Positions 25,497 to 33,037 of a stretch of DNA of 64,000 nucleotides are shown one piece after another. Position numbers and translations under genes: made by a program. Origin of the DNA: Bacteroidetes bacterium UBA4416 (GTDB taxonomy: Bacteria > Bacteroidota > Bacteroidia > B-17B0 > Aurantibacillaceae); assembly GCA_002390745.1 (NCBI GenBank), contig DGQK01000030.1, forward strand, positions 1 through 64,000, given 5' to 3'. Position 1 is the stretch's first letter. Every line of letters begins with the position of its first letter. The notes under the pieces were generated by a model, which saw only the letters and a list, made by a program, of their open reading frames with translations, did not search any database and was not told where the DNA came from.

Positions 25497-26180
25497 TTAC
25501 AAAAGCGTATGAACATGCGCCAGGAAATCCTTCGATAGCTGGTGCTCCGGATCAATGGCAAGCGCCTTCTCAAACTGCGCTTGAGCCTCCTCATAGCGCT
25601 TGAGCCTCAGGTAGCACTCGCCGATGGAAAATTCGGCAAGCACACTCACAGGGTTTATTTCAAGGGATTGCTGAAAGTCTTCAATAGCGGCCTCCCACTG
25701 GCCCAGGTTCATTTTACAAAAAGCCCTGTTATCGATGGCCTCATAAAACAAAGGAAATAAATCAACGCCTTTCGAATAGGCATCGATGGCTTCCTCATGC
25801 TTCTGCTCGTCCGTCAGAAAGAGGCCGTGATTGAAATAATCGATGGCCAGGGCCGTGTAGTCTTTCGGTTCTTGTGTTTGCCTGAGGTATGCGTGATAGC
25901 CTGTGAGCTCATAGGCGCTTACCGCCATGTTCCCCAATACAACAGGCTTTTCAAATCCGGCGGCGTCTATGGGCAAATGAAATATACGGATCTTTAAATT
26001 ACCAACTTCTCTCGGCACAGGAGCTGCGCCCAGGGGCTCGTATGCCAGCACATGATAGCAGGAATTTGCTGCATCGCTTGCCAGCAATTTGTAGGTATGG
26101 TAAGCCCCATCATGATTGACGTAAAACAAATCGCCAACCCTCATTTCCGGCTTTCCGGGAGATTTTTCACTTAATTCCAT
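25497..26180 (-). CDS. Protein with C-terminal tetratricopeptide repeats
   Basis: A 227-residue soluble protein. The first 110 residues are an unrecognised domain (VGDLFYVNHDGAYHTYKLLA, with VLAYEPLGAAPVPREV). The rest is three TPR units (ALAIDYFNHGLFLTDEQKHE, AIEDFQQSLEINPVSVLAEF, EAQAQFEKALAIDPEHQLSK). There is no signal peptide. It is transcribed leftward toward the bidirectional terminator at 25443-25470. TATCTTTA about 24 bases before the start is a near match to the -7 box. The N-terminal domain may be the functional part; I cannot name it. Confidence 0.8.
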   Translation of the reverse strand: MELSEKSPGKPEMRVGDLFYVNHDGAYHTYKLLASDAANSCYHVLAYEPLGAAPVPREVGNLKIRIFHLPIDAAGFEKPVVLGNMAVSAYELTGYHAYLRQTQEPKDYTALAIDYFNHGLFLTDEQKHEEAIDAYSKGVDLFPLFYEAIDNRAFCKMNLGQWEAAIEDFQQSLEINPVSVLAEFSIGECYLRLKRYEEAQAQFEKALAIDPEHQLSKDFLAHVHTLL

Positions 26181-26285
26181 TTGATTCTGTTTTTATTTAA
26201 AGATAACATTTATCAGAAATCAAACCTATTCCGCCTCGTAACGTGTTTTGAATTCCTCATAAAAACGACTCTTTCCTGATGCTTT

Positions 26286-26942
26286 CTAAGCTCTGTAAGC
26301 TTCTACCTGCTTCAAAAGCTCCATCGCGCTGAGCACAGGATCCCATTCTTTTCCACGGAAGATCAGGCGAAACCATTTCTTCTCCCTGTTTTCATAACGG
26401 ATATTGAAAAAGAGCCAGAGTGCAGCAAACAGAAAGCTTCCCGTAATCAATCCATGAATCAGGTATACCCAAAGGCTGGCATGTTCCCACATCGCGCTGC
26501 TCCAATAAAAGGTGGTCCATAGCGGCAGTTGAAGAAATAAAATGCGCGCGACCCATAGCGTGGACGATTGCAACATTGCCAATTTTTCCTGTGTTTCCAT
26601 AACTGATTCGTGGATGCCTACACGCCGGATCAATACCAGCTGATACAGGTAAATGACAATAGCTGCGAAGGTCAGCAGCAATTGAATGGCAGCAGAGAAC
26701 AGAAAGAAGCGACTTACCTCGTCAGAGGCATAGATGAACAGGCTCCCCACGATGATGCTTCCGACGGACACCCATACCACACCTGCCAGGATCGTAAGCC
26801 ATTTAAGTGGTTTCATGGAGGACAGGAAGCTCTTTACCTTGAGCTTTGTCATGTCTTCGGCTTGCCGGCGGTTCAGCAGAAGCCCTTCTTCCAGTTTTTT
26901 ATCGTAGTTTTTCCATAAGCCAATGATATCTTTGTCTTCCAT
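26286..26942 (-). CDS. Membrane protein paired with an ECF sigma factor (possible anti-sigma)
   Basis: A 218-residue protein with a hydrophilic N-terminus (MEDKDIIGLWKNYDKKLEEG, then LLNRRQAEDMTKLKVK) followed by four predicted membrane helices (about residues 47-72, 80-100, 125-150 and 150-172) and a charged tail. It starts five bases after the ECF sigma gene, so the two are cotranscribed. From memory this N-terminal pattern recurs in Bacteroidota membrane proteins next to sigma factors. An anti-sigma role is likely but inferred from position; no zinc anti-sigma motif (HxxxCxxC) is present. Confidence 0.75.
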   Translation of the reverse strand: MEDKDIIGLWKNYDKKLEEGLLLNRRQAEDMTKLKVKSFLSSMKPLKWLTILAGVVWVSVGSIIVGSLFIYASDEVSRFFLFSAAIQLLLTFAAIVIYLYQLVLIRRVGIHESVMETQEKLAMLQSSTLWVARILFLQLPLWTTFYWSSAMWEHASLWVYLIHGLITGSFLFAALWLFFNIRYENREKKWFRLIFRGKEWDPVLSAMELLKQVEAYRA

Positions 26943-26946
26943 GATT

Positions 26947-27450
26947 TTAAGAATGAAGGGTTAAAAATTTTTGCTTTAGCTGTGCTTTAATCCGGTTCAG
27001 CTTCGTAGCGACATTGGTTTCCGTGAGGCCCATGATCTCTGCAATTTCTTTATAGGACTTTTCATCGAGGTAAAGCAGCATCAGCGCTTTATCAAGCTCC
27101 CGGAGCTCTGAGATAAACAGATACAACTGATGGATGTCTTCCTGACGATCGGCTACCGGATCAATACCACTGAAATGGATGATGGCATCCGTTAAGGGAT
27201 AAGAAATATTTTTTCTGCTGCGCTCCTTACGGTAAAAGGAAATAGCCACGTTGAGACAAATACGGTAAATCCAGGTCGAATACTTATACTGAGGATCGTA
27301 GCGGCTGAACGACTTCCAGAGCTGAATGATCATCTCCTGCACAAGGTCATCCCTGTCGTCCGCTTCTCTGCCATAGAGCCTGGCTATTTTATAGAGAATG
27401 CCTTTGTGAGCCTCTATCACCTCAATAAATGCAGTTCCATGTTCTGTCAT
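26947..27450 (-). CDS. ECF-type RNA polymerase sigma factor
   Basis: A 167-residue sigma-70 family protein. Region 2 contains DDLVQEMIIQLWKSFSRYDP with YSTWIYRICLNVAISFYRKE (core-binding and -10 recognition). Region 4 contains LMLLYLDEKSYKEIAEIMGL then TETNVATKLNRIKAQLK, a helix-turn-helix for -35 recognition. Length and two-domain structure define an ECF factor. Its gene heads a two-gene operon with a membrane protein that is probably its regulator. The upstream region holds GGCAAC and CGTC motifs reminiscent of ECF promoters, but their spacing is long, so autoregulation is uncertain. Confidence 0.92.
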   Translation of the reverse strand: MTEHGTAFIEVIEAHKGILYKIARLYGREADDRDDLVQEMIIQLWKSFSRYDPQYKYSTWIYRICLNVAISFYRKERSRKNISYPLTDAIIHFSGIDPVADRQEDIHQLYLFISELRELDKALMLLYLDEKSYKEIAEIMGLTETNVATKLNRIKAQLKQKFLTLHS

Positions 27451-27542
27451 TAGTGCGTTTTGTATGACGATTTATACAATGATTCGCAGCTTGTTGCCAA
27501 ATGTCACAGAAAAAACAAAAAAATTCTGCCTTACAGAAAGCC

Positions 27543-28016
27543 TCAAAGTACTTTTTTCATCACGACAATTTCTTTAGCTCCCATACGGATACGCTCTGTA
27601 GGCTGCCAGAACAGGCGCCTGTAGAGGCTTTCGGCTGTATGCGTGAAGAGATGTAGCTCTTTCAGACCAAGAATCCTGGCATGCTCCTCCAGAAAGTTGC
27701 AGAGCATGGCACCATAACCGCGCTGCCGGAATTCAGGAAGCGTATACACCAAAGCCAGCCAGTGTTTATGGGCGTTCAGGTGCGGCACCTTATCCAGGAT
27801 GCCTACATGGTTATAGACTCCGCCGCTGGCTACAGGCACATCATTCAGTAACATCAGTACCTGGAACTGGTGATCTCCGGAAGGCAGTTGCCTGAGCTTT
27901 TCGATGCTTTTTTCCTGCGGTATCTCCCATTCGGAAGCATACCAGCCCGCTATCAGATCAATGTCCGCTATATGTTCAGGGCTTACAAATTGGAAGCGGA
28001 TGTGGGAAGGATTCAT
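27543..28016 (-). CDS. GNAT family N-acetyltransferase
   Basis: A 157-residue single GNAT domain. The acetyl-CoA loop FRQRGYGAMLCNFLEEHA lies near residue 97 and is preceded by the strand HWLALVYTLPE; GLKELHLFTHTAESLYRRLF gives the late strand and helix. I chose the ATG at 28016 because a longer in-frame reading begins inside the upstream gene and adds no domain sequence. It starts four bases after the metallophosphoesterase gene stop, so it is the last gene of a four-gene leftward operon. Substrate unknown. Confidence 0.88.
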   Translation of the reverse strand: MNPSHIRFQFVSPEHIADIDLIAGWYASEWEIPQEKSIEKLRQLPSGDHQFQVLMLLNDVPVASGGVYNHVGILDKVPHLNAHKHWLALVYTLPEFRQRGYGAMLCNFLEEHARILGLKELHLFTHTAESLYRRLFWQPTERIRMGAKEIVVMKKVL

Positions 28017-28020
28017 GAAT

Positions 28021-28872
28021 TTACAGATTGTATTTCCAATTATGTTTTGATAGCTTGTTCGTGAAGTGTTTGCCAACGACTTCCAGGTCAAACTGACCAT
28101 CGCCTGTCTTTTCCAGGATCAGCATACAGCCTTCAGGCAGCAAGCCGCTTTCATCAAATTCCAGTTCTTTTACTTTCACTGATTGGGTGATGCCATTGTC
28201 ATCGGTTTCTTCCTTGAAGGGTTCGCCCGTATGTCCATAAAAATGCCAGCGGAAAATGACCTGGTCCAACAGCTCACGGATCTCTGCCATGCCGTAATCG
28301 CCGGCCAGCATTCCGCTTTTGTCGTGCGTGATCAGCACATCAAAAACATCTTTGGCCCTGTACAGGTTCTTGAGCACATCACGCTCATACTCCTGGATAA
28401 AGCGTTTCTCCGAACGCCCCTTGCGATCGCCGATCCTGCCGACTCCTGCAAACCTGAGCGTTTCGTTCCCGGCCTTCAATTCCTGGACATGGCCTGTTTT
28501 GCAGATCCAGACGCGCTTGTACGCATCAATGGAAAAACGGGAGGCCGTACTGGCTTTTTCCAGCTCATCCAGAAAATCATGGTCTTCATGGTTGCCGCGC
28601 ACACAGATCATATCCAGACCCAGCCCATCAAGAAAGGCCTGTATCTCCGGGTCTGATTTTGTAAATGCATCATGGAAGCCCAGCTCGTCGCGATCGTACT
28701 GCGCGTGCTTAATCGTGGCCTTATCGAGGTTTTGCATGGTGGGGTAAGCGCCGAGGTCGCCGCATTGCAGGATGGCATCGAGTTTCCGGCCTGTTTCTTT
28801 CTGATACAACGCGGCCAGCTTAAAGGGCAACAGGATTTTCCCATGGATATCTGAAAAAACAGCAACTCTCAT
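28021..28872 (-). CDS. Calcineurin-like metallophosphoesterase
   Basis: A 283-residue phosphoesterase with the full metal-site motif set: FSDIHG near residue 7, CGDLGAYP near residue 37, GNHEDH near residue 98, then ITHDKSG and YGHTGEP. These bind a dimetal centre that hydrolyses phosphomonoesters or diesters. There is no signal peptide, so it acts in the cytoplasm. It overlaps the upstream zinc-ribbon gene by four bases and is followed after four bases by the GNAT gene, so it is translationally coupled. Substrate is unknown; candidates include protein phosphates, cyclic nucleotides and nucleic-acid ends. Confidence 0.9.
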   Translation of the reverse strand: MRVAVFSDIHGKILLPFKLAALYQKETGRKLDAILQCGDLGAYPTMQNLDKATIKHAQYDRDELGFHDAFTKSDPEIQAFLDGLGLDMICVRGNHEDHDFLDELEKASTASRFSIDAYKRVWICKTGHVQELKAGNETLRFAGVGRIGDRKGRSEKRFIQEYERDVLKNLYRAKDVFDVLITHDKSGMLAGDYGMAEIRELLDQVIFRWHFYGHTGEPFKEETDDNGITQSVKVKELEFDESGLLPEGCMLILEKTGDGQFDLEVVGKHFTNKLSKHNWKYNL

Positions 28873-29363
28873 AGATTAACCTGTTTTGATGCAACGGCAT
28901 AAAGGAACGGGCTTTCCTTTTCCTGCATCACCGTATGCCCGCAGCTGCATTGATGAAGATACGGCCTTACCATATTTTCCTGGGTGCTGAACAGGCCTTC
29001 CTCGCCGCAAGCCGGGCAAATGGCCGAAAAACAGATCCTTGCCCAGCCGTACTTTCCCAAAACGGTTTCCTTGCCAAGCTGCTCATCCTTGAAGGGTTCG
29101 TAATCGAATTCGAGGGTATACCGGATCTCTACACTGTCTGCCAGGCGGTCAATCTTCTTTTCAATAACCTTTCCCCGAAAACCACTGCACTTCTCGCGGG
29201 GCGTACAAATCCCGTCTTTCTCCTTTCCTTCAAAGACGACGGTGCGGTAATCGCGCCGGCAATTCACACAGGGCAGAGAGATCTCCAGCTTGCTGGAAAC
29301 CGCCACAAAGCGATGAGGATCGGTTGCCAGGGTACAGGTGAGGTAATAGTTATGAACGTTCAC
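28869..29363 (-). CDS. Cysteine-rich, probable zinc-ribbon protein of unknown function
   Basis: A 164-residue soluble protein with cysteine pairs placed as in zinc ribbons: CVNC near residue 32 with CTPREKC near residue 53, and CPAC near residue 116 with CSCG near residue 139. A central acidic strand region (VEIRYTLEFDYEPF) separates them. No enzymatic motif is visible. The start is GTG (MNVHNYYLTC). It lies nine bases after an S24/S26-like gene and overlaps the metallophosphoesterase gene by four bases, so it probably works with them. I do not recognise a named family. Confidence 0.7.
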   Translation of the reverse strand: MNVHNYYLTCTLATDPHRFVAVSSKLEISLPCVNCRRDYRTVVFEGKEKDGICTPREKCSGFRGKVIEKKIDRLADSVEIRYTLEFDYEPFKDEQLGKETVLGKYGWARICFSAICPACGEEGLFSTQENMVRPYLHQCSCGHTVMQEKESPFLYAVASKQVNL

Positions 29364-29372
29364 GGTTTATGT

Positions 29373-29675
29373 TTAAGGTGCGACGGTGATGGCTTTTGCG
29401 ATGAGAGCATCCGCAGGAATCCATCCGTTTATTTTCCCAATGTTGTTTCCTATCAGCAACTCCTGGTCTTTTTTTTCAAGGAGCGGGTGAAGCAGGTAAT
29501 TGCCTTTCCAGCGGATGAAGATCACATCCTCCGCCTCTACGTCATCATATAACGCAGGCTTAAGCGTCACCAACTGCCCGCTTTCGATGCGCCCCCGCAT
29601 GGAGCCGCCAACCGGCCTCACGGAAACCTCGTTGCCTTTCGTTAATTGTTCTAATGCTTCTTTGACCCAGCTCAT
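29373..29675 (-). CDS. Small S24/S26 peptidase-fold protein with a Ser-His arrangement
   Basis: A 100-residue protein matching the catalytic core of S24/S26 peptidases: GGSMRGRIESGQLV (serine near residue 25), EDVIFIRWKGNY, then LLHPLL. In LexA and bacterial signal peptidases the second motif supplies lysine; here the matching position is histidine 63, as in SipW/ER-type signal peptidases. There is no membrane anchor or HTH domain, so substrate and activity are unclear. It starts the four-gene leftward operon with the zinc-ribbon, phosphoesterase and GNAT genes, 57 bases after the mutS stop. It could be an inactive regulator core. Confidence 0.7.
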   Translation of the reverse strand: MSWVKEALEQLTKGNEVSVRPVGGSMRGRIESGQLVTLKPALYDDVEAEDVIFIRWKGNYLLHPLLEKKDQELLIGNNIGKINGWIPADALIAKAITVAP

Positions 29676-29732
29676 GGCAATATGATTAATGACATCCAGA
29701 TAACCTGTTCATGCGGAAAGTAAGCCCATAGC

Positions 29733-32387
29733 CTAGCCTCCGATCAATCGCCTGATATCATTGAGCTTCATGAGGGCTTCTACCGGCGTGAGGGTATTGA
29801 TGTCTGTTTTTAAAAGCTCGTCTTTTACCTGCTCCAGCACCGGATCATTGAGCTGGAAGAAGCTCAGCTGGTAATCCGCTTTGCTTTTCGTTTTGGCCAG
29901 GGCCTTATTCATCCCGTCTTCTTCCTGGCCTGCCGGCACAGCCTCCACTTCCGAAAGTTCCAGCTCGTGGTCTTTCTCAAGCTTCTTCAGGATCTCGTTG
30001 GCGCGCTCCACAACCTGCTTCGGCATACCTGCCATGCGGGCCACATGGATCCCGAAGCTATGCTCGCTGCCGCCCTCCTGTAGTTTACGCAGGAAAATGA
30101 TCTTATTGTTGGATTCTTTCACCGACACATTGAAATTTTTGATGCGCGGGAAATAGGTGCACATCTCGTTGAGCTCGTGGTAATGCGTGGCAAACAAGGT
30201 TTTAGCCCTGTTCTTAGGCTGCGCATGGATGTATTCGGCAATGGCCCAGGCAATGGAGATGCCATCGTAGGTGCTGGTGCCGCGTCCGATCTCATCGAGC
30301 AGGATGAGGCTGCGGTCGCTCAGGTTATTCAGGATGCTGGCGGTTTCATTCATCTCCACCATAAAGGTCGATTCTCCGGAAGAGATGTTATCACTGGCCC
30401 CCACACGGGTAAAGATCTTATCGACGATACCGATCTCCGCGCTTTGCGCCGGCACATAGCAGCCGATCTGCGCCATCAGTGTGATCAGCGCCACCTGCCT
30501 CAGCAAGGCAGACTTACCACTCATATTGGGGCCGGTGATCATCATCACCTGCTGGCTTTCATTATCAAGGTAAACGGAATTGCTTACATAGTCCACTCCG
30601 ATCGGCAATTGCTTTTCGATGACCGGGTGGCGGCCTTCCTTGATGTCAATGGCATAGCCGTTGGTGAGCACGGGACGCACATACCGGTTATCTTTCGCGA
30701 GCTTCGCAAAAGACTGCAGGCAGTCGAGCTTTGCGATGAGCGAGGCATTGAGCTGGATCGGAATGATGTAATCAATGAGGTCGCGTACCAATGCTTCATA
30801 CAAACCCTGCTCCAGTACCGCGATCTTGTCTTCGGCACCCAATATTTTCTCTTCGTACACTTTCAGCTCCGGCGTAATGTAGCGCTCGGCATTGGTAAGC
30901 GTCTGTTTGCGGATCCAGTCCTGCGGCACTTTGTCCTTATGCACATTGGTCACTTCCAGGTAATAGCCGAATACGTTATTGTACGATACCTTGAGCGAGG
31001 AAATTCCCGTGCGCTCGGTTTCACGCTGCTGGATCTGCAACAGGTAATCTTTCCCCGAAAAGGCAATGGAGCGCAACTCATCGAGCTCCGCATTAACGCC
31101 TTTGCTGATGACATTGCCTTTGTTCAGCAATACCGGCGCCTCTTCATTCAGCTCATTCTGCAACCTGTCCCGCATCAGGATACAAGGGTTCAGCTGCTCC
31201 GCGATCTTTTGCAGGGAATGATTCTCGCAAGGCTGCAGCAACTCCTTCACGGCTTCTATGGTATTGAGGGCGCGCTTCAACTGCACCAGCTCGCGCGGGT
31301 TGATCTTGCCCGCAGCCACCTTTGAGATCAGACGCTCCAGGTCGCCGATCTCCTCAAAATGATTTCGCACCTGCGATTGCAGTTCGCTGTTGGCGCCGAA
31401 AAAGCTCACCACATCCAGGCGCTCGTTGATGAGCTCCAGCTGCTTAAGCGGCAGGGCAAGCCAGCGCTTGAGCAGGCGCGAACCCATCGGGCTCACCGTG
31501 GTATCAATGATGTCGATGAGGCATTTGCCGTTATCGTGGCTGCTGCCGAATAACTCCAGGTTCCTCACGGTAAAGCGGTCGAGCCAGACGTACTGATCTT
31601 CTTCAACACGCGATACGGCCGTGATGTGCTGCAGGCGGTCGTGCTTGGTTTCTCCCAGGTAATGCAGGATGGCACCGCAGCTGGAAATGGCCATCGGCAG
31701 GTGCTCGATACCGAAACCTTTTAAGGACAGTGTGCCGAATTGTTTGGTAAGGGCCTCGAAGCCGAAGTCGCGTGTAAAGGCCCAGTCGTCGAGGCCAAAG
31801 GTATAGAAGCGATCGCCAATGAGGTTCATCAGCGTCTGGCGCTTGTTCTTTTCAAACAGGATCTCGTTGGGCTTGAAACTCTGGATCAGCTTTTCAATAT
31901 AGGTATGCGAGCCTTCCGCCACCAAAAATTCGCCGGTAGATACATCGAGGAAGGATGCGCCGGCACGGTCTTTATCCAGGTGAACGCTCGCTAAGAAATT
32001 ATTCGTTTTATGCTCGAGAACTTTGTCGTTGAAGCTCACACCCGGTGTGACGAGCTCTGTGATGCCACGCTTCACAATGCCTTTCACCAGTTTGGGATCT
32101 TCGAGCTGGTCGCAGATGGCCACTCGGTAACCCGCACGCACCAGCTTGGGCAGGTAGGTATCGATGCTATGGTGTGGAAAGCCCGCCAGCTCAATGTGCG
32201 ACGCCGACCCGTTGGCACGCTTGGTAAGGGTAATGCCCAGCACTTTGGAAGCCCGCACAGCATCCTCTCCGAATGTTTCATAAAAGTCGCCTACCCGGAA
32301 CAATAACACCGCATCCGGGTATTTCCCCTTCACCTCATTGTATTGCTTCATTAAAGGGGTTTCCTTGACTTCTCCGCTCTTTGCCAT
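29733..32387 (-). CDS. mutS: DNA mismatch repair protein MutS
   Basis: An 884-residue MutS1 protein that recognises mismatches and small loops. The mismatch-binding F-x-E motif is at residues 35-37 (GDFYETFG). The C-terminal ATPase has the Walker A segment GPNMSGKSALLRQ near residue 617 and the Walker B/signature segment LLDEIGRGTSTYDG, and the C-terminal helix-turn-helix region is present. Full family length and unbroken. Long frames on the opposite strand here, such as 30177-31325, are shadows of this GC-rich gene. No mutL is nearby. It could be first in the leftward run toward the S24/S26-like operon. Confidence 0.97.
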   Translation of the reverse strand: MAKSGEVKETPLMKQYNEVKGKYPDAVLLFRVGDFYETFGEDAVRASKVLGITLTKRANGSASHIELAGFPHHSIDTYLPKLVRAGYRVAICDQLEDPKLVKGIVKRGITELVTPGVSFNDKVLEHKTNNFLASVHLDKDRAGASFLDVSTGEFLVAEGSHTYIEKLIQSFKPNEILFEKNKRQTLMNLIGDRFYTFGLDDWAFTRDFGFEALTKQFGTLSLKGFGIEHLPMAISSCGAILHYLGETKHDRLQHITAVSRVEEDQYVWLDRFTVRNLELFGSSHDNGKCLIDIIDTTVSPMGSRLLKRWLALPLKQLELINERLDVVSFFGANSELQSQVRNHFEEIGDLERLISKVAAGKINPRELVQLKRALNTIEAVKELLQPCENHSLQKIAEQLNPCILMRDRLQNELNEEAPVLLNKGNVISKGVNAELDELRSIAFSGKDYLLQIQQRETERTGISSLKVSYNNVFGYYLEVTNVHKDKVPQDWIRKQTLTNAERYITPELKVYEEKILGAEDKIAVLEQGLYEALVRDLIDYIIPIQLNASLIAKLDCLQSFAKLAKDNRYVRPVLTNGYAIDIKEGRHPVIEKQLPIGVDYVSNSVYLDNESQQVMMITGPNMSGKSALLRQVALITLMAQIGCYVPAQSAEIGIVDKIFTRVGASDNISSGESTFMVEMNETASILNNLSDRSLILLDEIGRGTSTYDGISIAWAIAEYIHAQPKNRAKTLFATHYHELNEMCTYFPRIKNFNVSVKESNNKIIFLRKLQEGGSEHSFGIHVARMAGMPKQVVERANEILKKLEKDHELELSEVEAVPAGQEEDGMNKALAKTKSKADYQLSFFQLNDPVLEQVKDELLKTDINTLTPVEALMKLNDIRRLIGG

Positions 32388-32563
32388 AAATGATATTCAA
32401 ATCACTAAGATACGCTATCTGCGGGCTATGCAGAGAGCATTTTTTTAACAGGAAGGCACATATTGTTAATATGTTGTTGCCTGTAAATCAACAGAGAAAG
32501 CCATCTTCTGTAAACGCCAAAAACTTTTCGTATGTATCGGACTTATGGAGTATGGCAGATTTG

Positions 32564-32680
32564 TTAATCCTCGAAGCCTTCAGAGAAAAATTGCTCTAAT
32601 GTCAGGCCGTGAATCTGAATAATCTTCACTAAGGTATCAAATCGAATATTGCTGCCTTATGGAATGTTATGAGCAATGCC
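32564..32680 (-). pseudogene. Remnant of a small DNA-binding protein, probably an XRE-type regulator
   Basis: Read leftward and ending at the TAA at 32564, the frame encodes GSNIRFDTLVKIIQIHGL then TLEQFFSEGFED. This is the typical last part of a one-domain XRE helix-turn-helix regulator (KGSN.RF.TL.KI......L.EFF). The preceding codons read VHGIAHNIP, then TAA where a lysine is expected, and a TGA lies two codons before that valine. No upstream helix-turn-helix can be read. A HicA-type toxin tail is a less likely alternative. I infer a decayed gene. Confidence 0.5.
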
Positions 32681-32920
32681 ATGTACCTGAAGTCAAGAGT
32701 TTCTACGATGATGAACTGGTAATAAAAATGAAAGACTATATAAGCAATCTGCCTGGGCGGCAGAAATGCCTCACAACAAATCTATAATTTATTCCGGTGA
32801 ACAGGCACTCATCAGTAACCATCTTAAACCGAACCTATGAATAGAATACATGGATGTCGCTATTCCTTCGTTAAAGACTGATCTTCCATTATTGGAGGGC
32901 TGTTCAGCGCTTGCCGCAAA

Positions 32921-32936
32921 CCCGTATTAATACGGG
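32921..32936. promoter_or_regulatory. Perfect 16-bp palindrome upstream of the T9SS operon
   Basis: CCCGTATTAATACGGG is fully self-complementary and lies about 50 bases upstream of the promoter at 32987-33014, a typical place for an activator or repressor site. Confidence 0.5.
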
Positions 32937-32986
32937 CAAAAACACGTAATCTTACGCATTGACAACCAGTATATCATACAGTAACA

Positions 32987-33014
32987 TTGCACCGCCTCCC
33001 AAATCATATCTTTC
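32987..33014 (+). promoter_or_regulatory. Promoter of the surface-protein operon
   Basis: TTG (32987-32989), 17 bases and TATCTTTC (33007-33014, one base off TAnnTTTG) have the same geometry as the glmM promoter. The ATG follows 23 bases later. Confidence 0.5.
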
Positions 33015-33037
33015 AACTTATTCAAATAATTTAACCT

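Larger units (their letters stand above)
32388..33037. other. 650-bp spacer with a regulator remnant, a palindrome and a promoter
   Basis: This AT-rich region between mutS and the T9SS operon contains no intact gene that I can support. Contents are the minus-strand regulator remnant at 32564-32680, a perfect palindrome at 32921-32936 and a promoter at 32987-33014. Short rightward frames at 32390-32599 and 32658-32786 have no family features. Confidence 0.6.

Noticed and set aside
27451..27542. ECF autoregulation promoter (GGCAAC and CGTC)
   Set aside because: The two motifs are about 23 bases apart, longer than the usual 15-17, so I do not annotate it.
28017..28100. 28-residue extension of the GNAT protein
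   Set aside because: It overlaps the phosphoesterase gene and adds no domain sequence.
30177..31325. Long rightward open frame of 382 codons
   Set aside because: It lies wholly antisense to mutS, has no family features, and its openness follows from the codon bias of mutS.
32658..32786. 42-codon rightward frame containing a KDYISNLPGRQK segment
   Set aside because: It faintly recalls a sigma-factor linker, but it is short, isolated and opposite the regulator remnant.
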